Shown: positions 1 to 7,014, counted from the stretch's first letter. The stretch: DNA of 10,762 nucleotides from Chloromonas sp. AAM2 (GCA_004335635.1 QAXH01000816.1:1-10762), one strand, 5' to 3'. The notes: a model not told the origin generated them from the letters alone. A program made the numbers and translations.

Positions 1-455
1 CGCATCGTCTACCAACACATATCCACCACAACATCCCAATCTCACATGACACTGTACCACACCCACATCCACAAATCAAGTTCACATCATTCCATTCGGA
101 CCATCACATTGGTCCCAGAAGTCAGCAATCTATATCAGAAGTAGAAGTAACACCATACCGTTTACCAACAGTGTGTGTCCATTCCCGTTTTGGACCAACA
201 CACACACTTCAGTGGTGACTCACTCAATGAAAGCACACGGTATCAACATAACTCGTCACTTCCAGTCACAGACACGCCTCACCACACGCCTCACCACACA
301 AACGTGTCAAATTGTCCCAGAACTGGCAAACTTTTTTTTTTGGTGGTTGGTTCCGCCTTCATTTCGTGTCAGCACCACTTTTGTTGTTTTCGTGGAGGTC
401 AGATACTAAAACCAAAACGATCAGGCACTCATCAACCAGGAGCATTCCAACTTAC
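1..455. other. C/A-rich, G-poor low-complexity region without a supported gene
   Basis: The + strand is dominated by C and A, with many CAC, ACC and CCA words and few G residues, so the minus strand is GT-rich. A 12-bp unit (ACGCCTCACCAC) occurs twice in tandem at about 272-298, and a run of ten T lies at 332-341. Reading frames of 78-167 codons cross the region but they are rich in His, Thr, Ser and Gln as expected from the base composition, and several overlap on the same strand. I see no convincing exon. The region could be intron or intergenic DNA of a minus-strand gene. The 24-bp repeat at 310-333 is listed separately. Confidence 0.5.
310..333 (+). repeat. 24-bp repeat, left copy (inverted relative to 10170-10193)
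   Basis: The 24 bases from 310 to 333 are identical to the reverse complement of 10170-10193. Identity ends abruptly on both sides; the left copy runs into ten T residues. In one + strand frame the core reads Ile-Val-Pro-Glu-Leu-Ala-Asn. A perfect 24-base match is not expected by chance in 10.8 kb. It may be a piece of a dispersed element, or a fragment copied from a coding sequence. Confidence 0.85.
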
Positions 456-480
456 CAACTCTCCCAAACATTCCCACGTG
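456..480 (-). other. Candidate 25-nt micro-exon
   Basis: On the minus strand a pyrimidine-rich stretch ending in TTTGCAG is followed by 25 bases and then GTAAGT, a consensus 5' splice site. The neighbouring exons could not be joined in phase with confidence, and a short stretch with both signals can arise by chance. It is recorded only because the region to its right (635-820, minus) also has coding character on the same strand. Confidence 0.15.
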
Positions 481-634
481 CTGCAAAGACAACCAAACAA
501 TCACAACTTTCGCCTTCCCTTCAGCAAGTGCCATCGCTCGCCACTTCCACTCCAGTCGATGTGCACAACCTGAGCGAATGCCGCAGGGGAACAATTTCAT
601 TGGTCTGCATGCTACCCAGGGCATACGGGTTGCG

Positions 635-820
635 TCATGCAGGAAGCCTACTACAAACGCAATTGATGGGCACTAGCCCCTTCAGCAAACCGTCCATGCA
701 TTGCATCAAGTCAACCACTTGCGTGCCAATCCCTTCCACGGCGCTTGCTGCGGCAAACTTACTGCCCAGCCGACCCAAGGTCATGTGCACGCCAGTCCAA
801 TTCCGGTGCACTTGACCACA
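635..820 (-). CDS. Possible exon of an unrecognised minus-strand gene
   Basis: The minus-strand frame ending in a TGA at 635-637 is open upstream to about 946, but the part beyond about 840 runs through a TTG microsatellite and would give a string of leucines, so only the 3' portion is credible. It shows a balanced composition with an amphipathic stretch around the words ASAVEGIG and VVDLMQCMDGLLKG, and third codon positions lean to G and C. No clear acceptor fixes its left border. No family was recognised. The overlapping + strand frame is Ser/Thr/Pro-rich and looks like a shadow. Confidence 0.2.
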   Translation of the reverse strand, partial: CGQVHRNWTGVHMTLGRLGSKFAAASAVEGIGTQVVDLMQCMDGLLKGLVPINCVCSRLPA

Positions 821-870
821 TGCACTACTCACACTGCTGAGCAATCCTCCCCGGACTGAAGGCCATGTAG

Positions 871-904
<34 letters not shown>
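871..904 (+). repeat. (CAA)n microsatellite, about 11 units
   Basis: An uninterrupted CAA/ACA run of 34 bases. On the minus strand it reads TTG repeats, which would encode poly-Leu in one frame and poly-Cys or poly-Val in the others, so open frames crossing it should not be trusted. Confidence 0.97.
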
Positions 905-1153
905 GTCACACTCCCACCTTCCCTGATGTAACATGTAACAAGTCAATCAACACTCCAGACACGCCCTAATCCCATCCCACCTGTTCCAGGGCATGCATGT
1001 GCGCCAAAATGTTGGCATCTTGAGTACATGCAGCCAACTAGTGCAACAGCCTGCTGGCGTGCCCAGCCCGTTTTTTCGAATTCGTAAGAAGTTATAAGCT
1101 ATGAGCACGATATAGACGCGCAATCTGCGCAGCCAAGTGACTGCATGCCACAG

Positions 1154-1387
1154 ACGGACACGGCCCAACTGTCTACTCGCCCGGCGTACCTGCGCCCAAC
1201 TCGTCGAAGTGACAGCCTTTGGCGCACTGAAACGACACATAGGTTGACACTGAACATTGCCGATGTACTGCTCAGAAATGCAGAGGCAGCTGACCCAAAC
1301 GTGCACAACAAGAGCGTGCTCATGCCCATCAACAAATTGGCCCACGCTGGCAGCCCTGCGTCAACCACCATCAACACCGTGCAATAG
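1154..1387 (+). CDS. Possible terminal exon, hypothetical protein
   Basis: A possible acceptor (TGCATGCCACAG, ending at 1153) is followed by an open frame of 77 codons that ends at TAG 1385-1387; the same frame is open back to an ATG at 1145. The peptide has a mixed, protein-like composition: a basic Arg/Thr/Ser start, then an amphipathic segment around LTLNIADVLLRNAEAADP and a tail with MPINKLAH. About 60 percent of third codon positions are G or C. I recognise no domain. The antisense frame over the same bases is also open and hydrophobic, so the strand is not certain. No TGTAA poly(A)-type motif was found in the 400 bases downstream, which weakens the terminal-exon reading. Confidence 0.3.
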   Translation, partial: TDTAQLSTRPAYLRPTRRSDSLWRTETTHRLTLNIADVLLRNAEAADPNVHNKSVLMPINKLAHAGSPASTTINTVQ

Positions 1388-1556
1388 AAAGCGTTCGTTT
1401 GTACAGCTTCCCACTCTACTTGGTGATGCATACCATAACATGACATAACACCAGTGTTTAACTCAAAGAAGCGCAAGCGCTCGCTGCCAAGTTGAGTTTC
1501 AATCAGATTTAACCCGAAAGAGTAACCAAACAACTAGCCGACTGGCAGAACCAACC
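1388..1556. other. Spacer with no supported feature
   Basis: Mixed composition and no convincing exon. Open frames cross it on the minus strand, but with no splice signals that place them in a gene model. Confidence 0.4.
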
Positions 1557-1769
1557 ATGGCTAGTGCGGCATGTGCCACGCAATGTGTATTGCTGCCAAT
1601 ATCTGGCTGTCGGTTCAAAGGTAGCCACCTGCCCACCGTTCAAAGTGCAATGCATTCACACATAGGGCAAGTGCGCAGGTGCACATGCTGTTCCCAGGCA
1701 GCAGATATGCAACCCCAATGCCCCGCATCTCAATCTTTGTCGAGAAACCTCGTGCTTTGTGATCAATAA
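1557..1769 (+). CDS. Possible small Cys-rich ORF or first exon
   Basis: An ATG at 1557 sits in a strong eukaryotic start context (ACCATGG, with further A/C residues upstream). The 70-codon frame ends at TAA 1767-1769 and has about nine Cys residues, some in CxxxC-like and CC spacings, with an Ala-rich start (MASAACATQC). The early GTAGCC after residue 21 (near 1620) could instead be a weak donor, making this a first exon. The frame contains no domain I recognise. The start context is the main support; the length alone proves nothing. Confidence 0.22.
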   Translation: MASAACATQCVLLPISGCRFKGSHLPTVQSAMHSHIGQVRRCTCCSQAADMQPQCPASQSLSRNLVLCDQ

Positions 1770-1963
1770 CCAATCATGCTACGTTACTCGAAGCATTCCG
1801 TCGCCCTGGTTTGAGGCTGGGGCGTTTCTATGATTGTCCCAGTTCCGTCCTTGGGGCTTTCTTAGCCTTCAGTGCAGAAAGGACTGCTCCGGCTTGTTTT
1901 GTGTAGCAGATGAAAGAAAAAGGAAATCTTGTGGACGCTGGTCCAGTCAACCCTCATGCAACA

Positions 1964-2290
1964 TTAGAGCAGGGTTACCCTGTCCCCGTTCCCTCTTCCT
2001 CTTGCCATTTCTGTACCGTCCAACCCAGTGAGGTGCCCTAGTGAGCTCCTTCCTTGCTCCGACTGCCTTCTCGTCACCATAATCAAGTGTGCAGCAGATG
2101 AGTGGTGAACCACGGACGCCAGCCGAGTACCCGCTGCCTCGTCTTCCCTTACTAAGCTGTCAGCACCTTGCTGCAAGAGCAACACAGCGGGGCTGCCTTG
2201 AGCAAAAAGTGTTCATGCAACATGTGCCGGCTGGTGCGGCCACACGCCCCTCAAGCGTCTTCCACCACCACTTACGAAGTTGGAGTTGGC
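1964..2290 (-). CDS. Tentative 3' exons of the secreted-protein gene
   Basis: Two candidate exons continue the model of the gene that starts at 3181. A 15-nt micro-exon at 2276-2290 (CTCGCAG before, GTAAGT after) encodes five residues, ANSNF, in phase 0, the phase left by the preceding exon. A second exon starts at 2170 after TTGCTCTTGCAG and stays open in phase 0 to TAA at 1964-1966, adding 68 residues rich in Arg, Gly, Ser and Glu. An alternative is that this last exon ends early at GTAAGG after six residues, with the rest intronic. No TGTAA poly(A)-type motif was found shortly after the stop, so the true 3' end is unsure. The splice signals are good; the protein gives no family hint. Confidence 0.28.
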
Positions 2291-2547
2291 CTGCGAGCAG
2301 AAAGCACGGGTTTGTGTGAGAGGGAGCCAGCGCACACAATTGTATTGCCCATCATGGCTGCTTGACGCACGTGATGCACATGACTGGAGGAGAAGTGGCC
2401 CATGGCCACAAGAAAGGTGGTTGATGATGCTTGTTACTAGTGCAGTAGCTGGTATTGCAGGCAAAATGAAACCTGACCCTTGTTCAGAAATCAATGTTGA
2501 GCAGCGGCTGGTAGGACAGTGGCAAGCATCACGGCTGCCCGACTCAC

Positions 2548-3181
2548 CCCGCAGTTCAAGTTGCGATCGGTGACAGCGACACTAGGTGCCACCTGGCACG
2601 TAAGCGCACATCTGCATCAAAAAGATGGCAAGACACACAAGGTGCATTCAAGGTAAGGCGACGATGAGGCACAACTCTAAGCGCTGAGCTGAGGCCAGTT
2701 TCACACAATAACTGGGTTAGGGTGATCTAACCTGGCGCAAGGTGTGCGCATGGCGTGTATGTGCATCGCGAACCTTGTTGCAAACAAGGTAGGCCTCAAC
2801 AACACAGCAGGTTGCAATGGTTACCTGGTCTTGCAAGAGGGCGTATGCTGTTTCAGATGTCGCTGAGTCACCGCGCCCGGCATGATTGGCAACTCCGTGA
2901 GGCTGTTGCGTTGCTTGTACGCCTCGCGCCTGCAGATGATGAGATGGCGCTGGCAAACTTAGGGCAACACCAATCAACGCTTTTACTGACATCTTTGCTT
3001 GCATGCGGCCGTTGAGCTGCGCTTACTGTTCCACGTCACTCCGCATGCCAAGCCGGCCAAGCGGCTGCTCCGCAGACATCGCAGCAGCCGCGGTGTGCGA
3101 CAGGAGCGTGAGCGTGAGAAGCAGCAGCGCAATGCCGCGGCTAAGCGCGAAAATTGTTCTCGAGCGTGTTGGGAATGGCAT
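2548..3181 (-). CDS. Spliced gene with N-terminal signal peptide, exons 1-3 (secreted or endomembrane protein)
   Basis: Exon 1 (3027-3181) starts at an ATG in good context (GCCATCATGCC). It encodes a basic start (Arg at 6, 8, 15), a hydrophobic core at residues about 16-28 (IALLLLTLTLLS) and an Ala-rich cleavage zone at 31-34, a textbook secretory signal. It ends at GTAAGC after two bases of codon 52. Exon 2 (2825-2929) lies between CATCTGCAG and GTAACC, exon 3 (2548-2611) between TTTTTGATGCAG and GTGAGT. Phases match across both junctions (2 to 2, then 0), and the joined frame is open although other frames carry stops. Third positions are mostly G or C in exons 1 and 2. The mature part has polar and basic stretches (REAYKQRNSL) and four Cys residues in exons 2-3. 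I recognise no family. Possible 3' exons are listed separately. The secretory call is firm if exon 1 is real; the function is unknown. Confidence 0.6.
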
Positions 3182-3284
3182 GATGGCTCGCACGCAGAGA
3201 TGAGCGATGACCTTGTCCTAGTTCCTCTTTCAACTTTCTCGCTTATGTTTATGAGCGGCCCTTTTGGATGCGTCAGAGGCAAGC

Positions 3285-3294
3285 AGAATATTCT
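3285..3294. promoter_or_regulatory. Heat-shock-element-like inverted pair upstream of the secreted-protein gene
   Basis: AGAATATTCT fits the nGAAnnTTCn pairing of a heat shock element. It lies about 104 bases upstream of the ATG at 3181. A functional element normally has three or more nGAAn units; only two are seen, so this may be coincidence. Confidence 0.15.
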
Positions 3295-3339
3295 GGGCGG
3301 GGTGAGAGGTGGCGCTTCCATGTAGCCCTGCCCATTCGT

Positions 3340-3453
3340 ATGCCACTCCATTAGTATGGGCACCGCGTCGTGGCAACAGTTGGCCAACAGGTGCTGATCC
3401 ATCCATGCATGGCCAGAAGGACTCGTGATGCAGAACACAAAGTCATCTCTCAA
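3340..3453 (-). CDS. Possible coding segment upstream of the signal-peptide exon
   Basis: A minus-strand open frame runs from about 3453 past 3181. Its first 40 codons have a protein-like composition (FVFCITSPSGHAWMDQHLLA, then AVPILMEWHTNG) and G/C-leaning third positions. Further on it becomes Arg/Ser/Cys-rich and overlaps exon 1 of the signal-peptide gene in another frame, so only the first part is considered. It could be an exon of a different gene that ends before the promoter, for example at the CAG near 3336. No motif was recognised. Confidence 0.22.
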
Positions 3454-3711
3454 AGGCGATGTGAATTCAATACCTTACAGGACGACAGAACGACTTTTAC
3501 CAATGTGTGTCCCACTGCAGGCTTCTTCGCTCATCCGCAACAACCAAAAGCACCACCAACACCGAACGCTGTGACATGCCTGCACAAACACCTTCAACAC
3601 CAACACCACACGAAAACATCCGTTCCCATGCTCCCTTCATCACAAGCCCTTGGCAACTGGCACTACAGATGCCGCCGTGACCGGAATGCCTAGCCCAGCT
3701 GTTGGCCTTAC
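3454..3711. other. Spacer, probably intronic or intergenic
   Basis: The + strand is CA-rich (ACAAACACC, CAACACCAACACCACACG at about 3585-3612), similar to the left end of the window. No exon supported by splice signals was found. If the exon at 3712-3903 is real, its 3' neighbour intron begins here with GTAAGG. Confidence 0.35.
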
Positions 3712-3903
3712 CCAGCTTAATTGCTGTGGCATATCAAACCTTTCAGCAGCAACCTTGCAGAACAACAACACTCCACAACTGAAAGCCTGTGCACCACCAA
3801 ATCGAATTTGATCGGCCATCTGTGATTTTCGGCCTTGACCAGCAAACCAAACAGCTTTTAAAATAAGAAAGTTTGCTAGGTCTGTCCTTCCTGCAAACAA
3901 TTT
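3712..3903 (-). CDS. Candidate internal exon of 64 codons, unknown protein
   Basis: The minus-strand frame is open from 3990 to a stop at 3640-3642. Within it, an acceptor (CATCATGGCATGCAG) and a GTAAGG donor define a 192-nt block that starts and ends in phase 0. It encodes 64 residues with a mixed basic and hydrophobic make-up (AGRTDLANFLILKAVWF, then RKSQMADQIRFGGAQAFSCG and VLLFCKVAAERFDMP). Third positions are more A/T-rich than in the signal-peptide exon, so it may belong to another gene or have a different origin. I could not assign a family or find its partner exons with confidence. Confidence 0.35.
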
Positions 3904-4047
3904 CTGCATGCCATGATGAGTGGCAAGGCATGGATTGCTGCAAAAGTTCTGATTCAGTTTATCGCCAATCAAGCACAATGGAATGCTCAAAAGAACTCTG
4001 CACGGGCAGTCGAACCATGCAACACCTTAGGTTGCCGAACAGCTAAC

Positions 4048-4608
4048 TTATAAATATCCCCATACGCCAGGAGTGGCCAGACAGTGCTTGTGCGGTGGCT
4101 TCTGAACAGTGAAAGTGCTGTTCCAATGACAGATGCATGCAGGAGAGGAGCGCCTGCGCCATGGCAAACCCCCATGGTAAACCCCATGAATGCCCGCACG
4201 GAAGTCTGATGCCCGCACGGGCGGGGCCTGCAAACCACGTGTCTTACTTACACCTTCAGAAGCTGTATTCAGAGCTTGACTGCTCCGGCACTGGAGTAGT
4301 GCATGCGCAGGTCCAATCCCCCATGACTTGCCTGCACTGGTGCGCATGGCTCCGCAAGGCCTGAACTATCATGTCTTGATTACACCCACTTCCTGCCTTA
4401 CCCGGAACCTGACCAAGAATGCTGGTTTGATGCAATCGCCAAGTGTGCCCGTTAACTGGAGCAACTGCAGTTGTCACCAACTGACGATGTCTCTCCAACC
4501 CAGCGTTCATCCAGCAGCCTGGTGCTGCTCAATCTGACTTCCTCCCAGGAAAGTCCCTTCTGCTGCCAACGCCGCAGTTGGGACCCCGCTCCGGCAGCCC
4601 TATCTCCT
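4048..4608. other. Region with short direct repeats and no firmly supported gene
   Basis: ATGCCCGCACGG occurs at 4189-4200 and again at 4209-4220. CCATGG followed by YAAACCCC occurs twice at about 4159-4184. A short + strand block at 4260-4310 follows an acceptor-like ACACCTTCAG and encodes a peptide resembling half of an EF-hand loop (see findings). Open frames on both strands overlap heavily and none stands out. Confidence 0.35.
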
Positions 4609-4930
4609 TGTCACTGACAGCGCACACACAGCATGAACAGTATGTGTCACTGGCAACGCACGCACAGCATGAACAGCATGTGTCACTGTCAAGGCAAACA
4701 CAACATGAACAGCATGTGTCACTGTCAAGGCACACACAGCACGAGCAGCATGTGTCACTGTCAAGGCACACACAGCATGAACAGTATGTGTCACTGTCAA
4801 GGCAAACACAGCATGAACAGTATGTGTCACTGGCAAGGCAAACACAGCATGAACAGTATGTGTCACTGACAACGCACACACAGCATGAACAGCGTGTGTC
4901 ACTGTCAAAGAAAACACAGACAGAACAATG
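4609..4930 (+). repeat. 36-bp minisatellite, about 8.5 units
   Basis: Eight full units begin at 4621, 4657, 4693, 4729, 4765, 4801, 4837 and 4873, with partial units at both ends. The unit contains CACAGCATGAACAG and TGTGTCACTG. Units differ by a few substitutions (CATGAACAG against CACGAGCAG; CTGTCAA, CTGGCAA, CTGACAA) but never by indels. Because 36 is a multiple of three and the unit lacks stops in most frames, the array is open in at least two frames on each strand, giving 12-residue repeats such as THTQHEQYVSLS (+) or VTHAVHAVCALS (-). Neither direction has flanking evidence of a gene; the longest frame (minus, 4600-5124) is explained by the array. Confidence 0.95.
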
Positions 4931-5205
4931 TTAGCATCATTGCACGGATAGAACACCATGTGTCTTGTGAACCTGAAGCTTGCAGCAGGGAATCCGTCAA
5001 AGGACAAATACTGGGGGTGTGTACCACCCTGGCGCACCCTCAACAGAAAACGCACATGTGTGCTTCTTTGACACGTGTTTGTACTAGTAAGATGCGGCGA
5101 ACTCTTTCTTGGCAGGTTCAACAAAAGGCATTGTCAAGTGGTCTGAAGTTGTGACTGTACTATCATGCATAGCCCAGGCATTGCCCAGACGGACGTGGCA
5201 AGAGA
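4931..5205. other. Spacer between two tandem repeats
   Basis: No exon or RNA gene is supported. A minus-strand frame that includes the 36-bp array continues through here with a non-repetitive 75-codon stretch, but it has no start context or splice signals that I trust. Confidence 0.35.
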
Positions 5206-5265
5206 GCAACAGACACGGTAACAGACAGGGCAACAGACACGGTAACAGACAGGGCAACAGACAAC
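5206..5265 (+). repeat. 12-bp tandem repeat, five units in a 24-bp higher-order pattern
   Basis: The units alternate between GCAACAGACACG and GTAACAGACAGG at 5206, 5218, 5230, 5242 and 5254 (the last ends ACAAC). The pair forms a 24-bp unit repeated about 2.5 times. It shares the CA-rich character of the 36-bp array but no clear sequence identity with it. Confidence 0.93.
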
Positions 5266-5546
5266 ATGCCTAGGCACCCTGCACCCACAAACTGAAGCCC
5301 CAAAGATTGGCAGTCAGAGCCTTTTAATTCTTGTTTGTTGCACTAACTCGATCACATTTGCATTAACTCATGCACGTTTGCACTGATACTTAAAAAACGC
5401 AGGGGCTCGAATGCAGCACGAAGGTGCAATGCCGGGTAACTGTTCACCAGGGCACGCAAAGCCCAGTGCCTATAGAAACTAAGCCCAAAGCCCATGCCTG
5501 TAGACACTTTGCACGCCACAAAGACTGACAGTGAGCCTCCCAGCTG
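5266..5546. repeat. Intergenic stretch with degenerate 20-bp tandem units
   Basis: Three imperfect 20-bp units at about 5337-5391 share TTGCAYTAACTC...CAC. AAAGCCCA followed by TGCCTRTAGAMACT occurs near 5458 and near 5488. CAAAGA(T/C)TGRCAGT at about 5301 recurs near 5518. No gene is supported. Confidence 0.55.
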
Positions 5547-5732
5547 ATGCTCTTACTCACTAGCTGCGGCAACCTTGAAGTAGTTTTCGAGGTGCCTTGG
5601 AACTCAAACGCTGACAGGATGCTGCTTGTTTCAGTTGATAAGGCTCGGATCGCAAGGTGTTGGCCTTGTCAGGCCATGAAGCCACGTGGGTTGCCAGAGG
5701 ATGCCGCGGAGATCTGCGCAGGACAACACGCG

Positions 5733-5915
5733 CATCGATGGATCGTAAGAGGCTTGGCACTTGAGGAACCTCGTCCACATGCCGTGATCACCATTGAGGG
5801 GTTGAAAATGCAAGGTTCCGACAACACAAAAAGATGGGCAACCCGTGGCAATCCGTGGGCGACAAGCGGCTCGGCACTGAACGAGCTTCGTCCACAAGTG
5901 CTGATCATCAATGAC
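5733..5915. repeat. Diverged direct duplication, offset 117 bp
   Basis: Segment 5751-5798 aligns to 5868-5915 without gaps at 35 of 48 positions, and weaker similarity extends about 18 bases to the left of each copy. The offset of 117 is a multiple of three. The copies lie in a + strand frame open from 5547 to 6041 and in two minus-strand frames. Between the copies one minus frame shows conservative changes (WTRFLKCQA against WTKLVQCRA) and another keeps CGRxSxSAxP. This could be two repeats of a coding domain on the minus strand or an old tandem repeat. No family was recognised. Confidence 0.5.
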
Positions 5916-6041
5916 TGGTCACAACGGCTGGTCACAACGCGGCTCGATCCTTGCGTGCACAAATCTTCCGCTCATCGCACGTGCATCGTAGTCTGCCTAC
6001 CGCCACGCCGCTTGTGTGCTTGCAGAAGTCTTTTGCGGTGA

Positions 6042-6470
6042 CGCTGCTTCGCATGCTGCGGTGAACACCAAACACGCCGCGAAGAAGAACAATGTCCTGG
6101 AATCCCGAGCCATGATCGTGTGCTTCGTACGAATGAGAAAAGCGTGGATTGCGCCCTGATTGGTCTGGCCTACTGGCCAATGGCGTGACTGAGATGACCT
6201 AAGAATGGCTCACCGCGAAGCGGTTGCCTGATGCGGCAGCACCGTAAGGGCAACTGACGTGCCTTCACTCACGCTGCACTGGACGTGCGCGGCTGACCAT
6301 CATTGCTTATGTGGCTGACATGAGTGCCGCCCACGTGATGGACGGTTGAGGGGATGGGTCATACTAACTGAGTGTGACTGAATTCGAAGCCTCTGAAGGC
6401 GAGCCATCCTTTTGCATCAGTAGGCCATCAGCAGCCTCAGCTGCACTTCACGTCGACCTGTTCAGGGAGT
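6042..6470. other. Spacer without a supported gene
   Basis: Higher G/C than the following segment. Several short self-complementary words occur (for example CCGCGAAGCGG near 6212) but no long frame, splice-bounded block or RNA gene was found. Confidence 0.4.
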
Positions 6471-6489
6471 GCCTACCCCCCAGGGGACT

Positions 6490-6505
6490 CCTTCGGCCAC
6501 GAAGG
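6490..6505. other. Small perfect hairpin
   Basis: CCTTCG, a four-base loop GCCA, then CGAAGG: a 6-bp stem. A further CTTCGGCC follows at 6508-6515, so the left arm motif is also directly repeated. No following T-run marks it as a terminator. Confidence 0.5.
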
Positions 6506-6620
6506 GACTTCGGCCTTGCGTTTTGGACATCGTTGGTCGGGCTTGGTGAAGTCTGCCTCTATGATAGCATTAATCAAATGTACATTATATGCTGCCTTGT
6601 CTGCCAGCTGTGAGTGAGAG

Positions 6621-6650
6621 CTCAAGCTTGTTGAGCTTGTTGAGCTTGAG
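6621..6650. repeat. 9-bp tandem repeat inside an 8-bp stem inverted repeat
   Basis: AGCTTGTTG occurs twice in a row from 6625 and a third time truncated as AGCTTGAG. The outer arms CTCAAGCT (6621-6628) and AGCTTGAG (6643-6650) are perfect reverse complements around a 14-base loop. In the minus-strand viral remnant frame this encodes a Ser/Thr-rich run. It lies where recognisable homology to the primase-helicase fades. Confidence 0.8.
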
Positions 6651-6658
6651 TAATTTTT

Positions 6659-7014
6659 ATACACTGAGTCATTGACATACCTTCATTCATAAGGAATACA
6701 CCTCGCACGATTAGCTATACCACCATCTACATCTTCTAGCTGAGGAATTCGGTCGCACAAAATGTGTGGAGATTCATTAAGGGTGAACAGCTGTGTTTGG
6801 CACCATAGTTGTGACGGGCTGTTTGATCATCCCCACCTGTCAGGTCTTTCAAGTATAATACGTTGAGCTTCTGCTTGTGACTAGGTTCCAAAAAGAAGAT
6901 GATGTTCTTGCCTTTGATGCCTATTAGCTCCGCATTGGACTGAGCGGGACTGGACTGTGTCCAGTATACAGCAATCCATTGTGACACCTGGTAAACAAAC
7001 AACCAAAGGTCCAA
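6659..7014 (-). pseudogene. Broken fragment of a viral-type D5 primase-helicase (SF3 helicase)
   Basis: The minus-strand frame that ends at the TAG at 6736-6738 contains the signature of D5-like SF3 helicases in family order: a NAELIGIKGKN segment (family: ELA.LKGKR), a hydrophobic strand ending in Glu (IIFFLEPS), then KLN, then KDLTGGDDQTAR (LTGGD at 6829-6843) and a following Tyr-Gly. After a frame change near 6755-6775 the next frame continues with CDRIPQLEDVDGG and IANRARCIPYE, matching the family's motif C region and the R-rich strand after it. That frame meets a TGA at 6683-6685, after which it continues with RYVNDS. The Walker A loop expected about 50 residues upstream is absent and stops lie upstream of 7014. 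In its family the enzyme unwinds or primes DNA at viral replication forks. Homologues occur in large DNA viruses, virophage-like elements and P4-type plasmids; which group supplied this one cannot be told. The fragment cannot be functional as it stands. Confidence 0.8.

Noticed and set aside
4609..4930. Possible CRISPR array (36-bp units)
   Set aside because: Units are contiguous with no spacers, and the sequence context is eukaryotic; it is a minisatellite.
4600..5124. 174-codon minus-strand open frame, with 12-residue repeats
   Set aside because: The openness is explained by the stop-free 36-bp unit; no start context, splice signals or conserved flanking domain supports a gene.
5547..6041. 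164-codon + strand open frame starting at ATG-like 5547
   Set aside because: Competing minus-strand frames over the same bases are equally open and show better conservation between the duplicated copies; no splice or start evidence supports the + frame.
6374..6613. 79-codon + strand frame over the A/T-rich border
   Set aside because: It overlaps the 3' continuation of the minus-strand viral remnant frame and has no start context or homology that I recognise.
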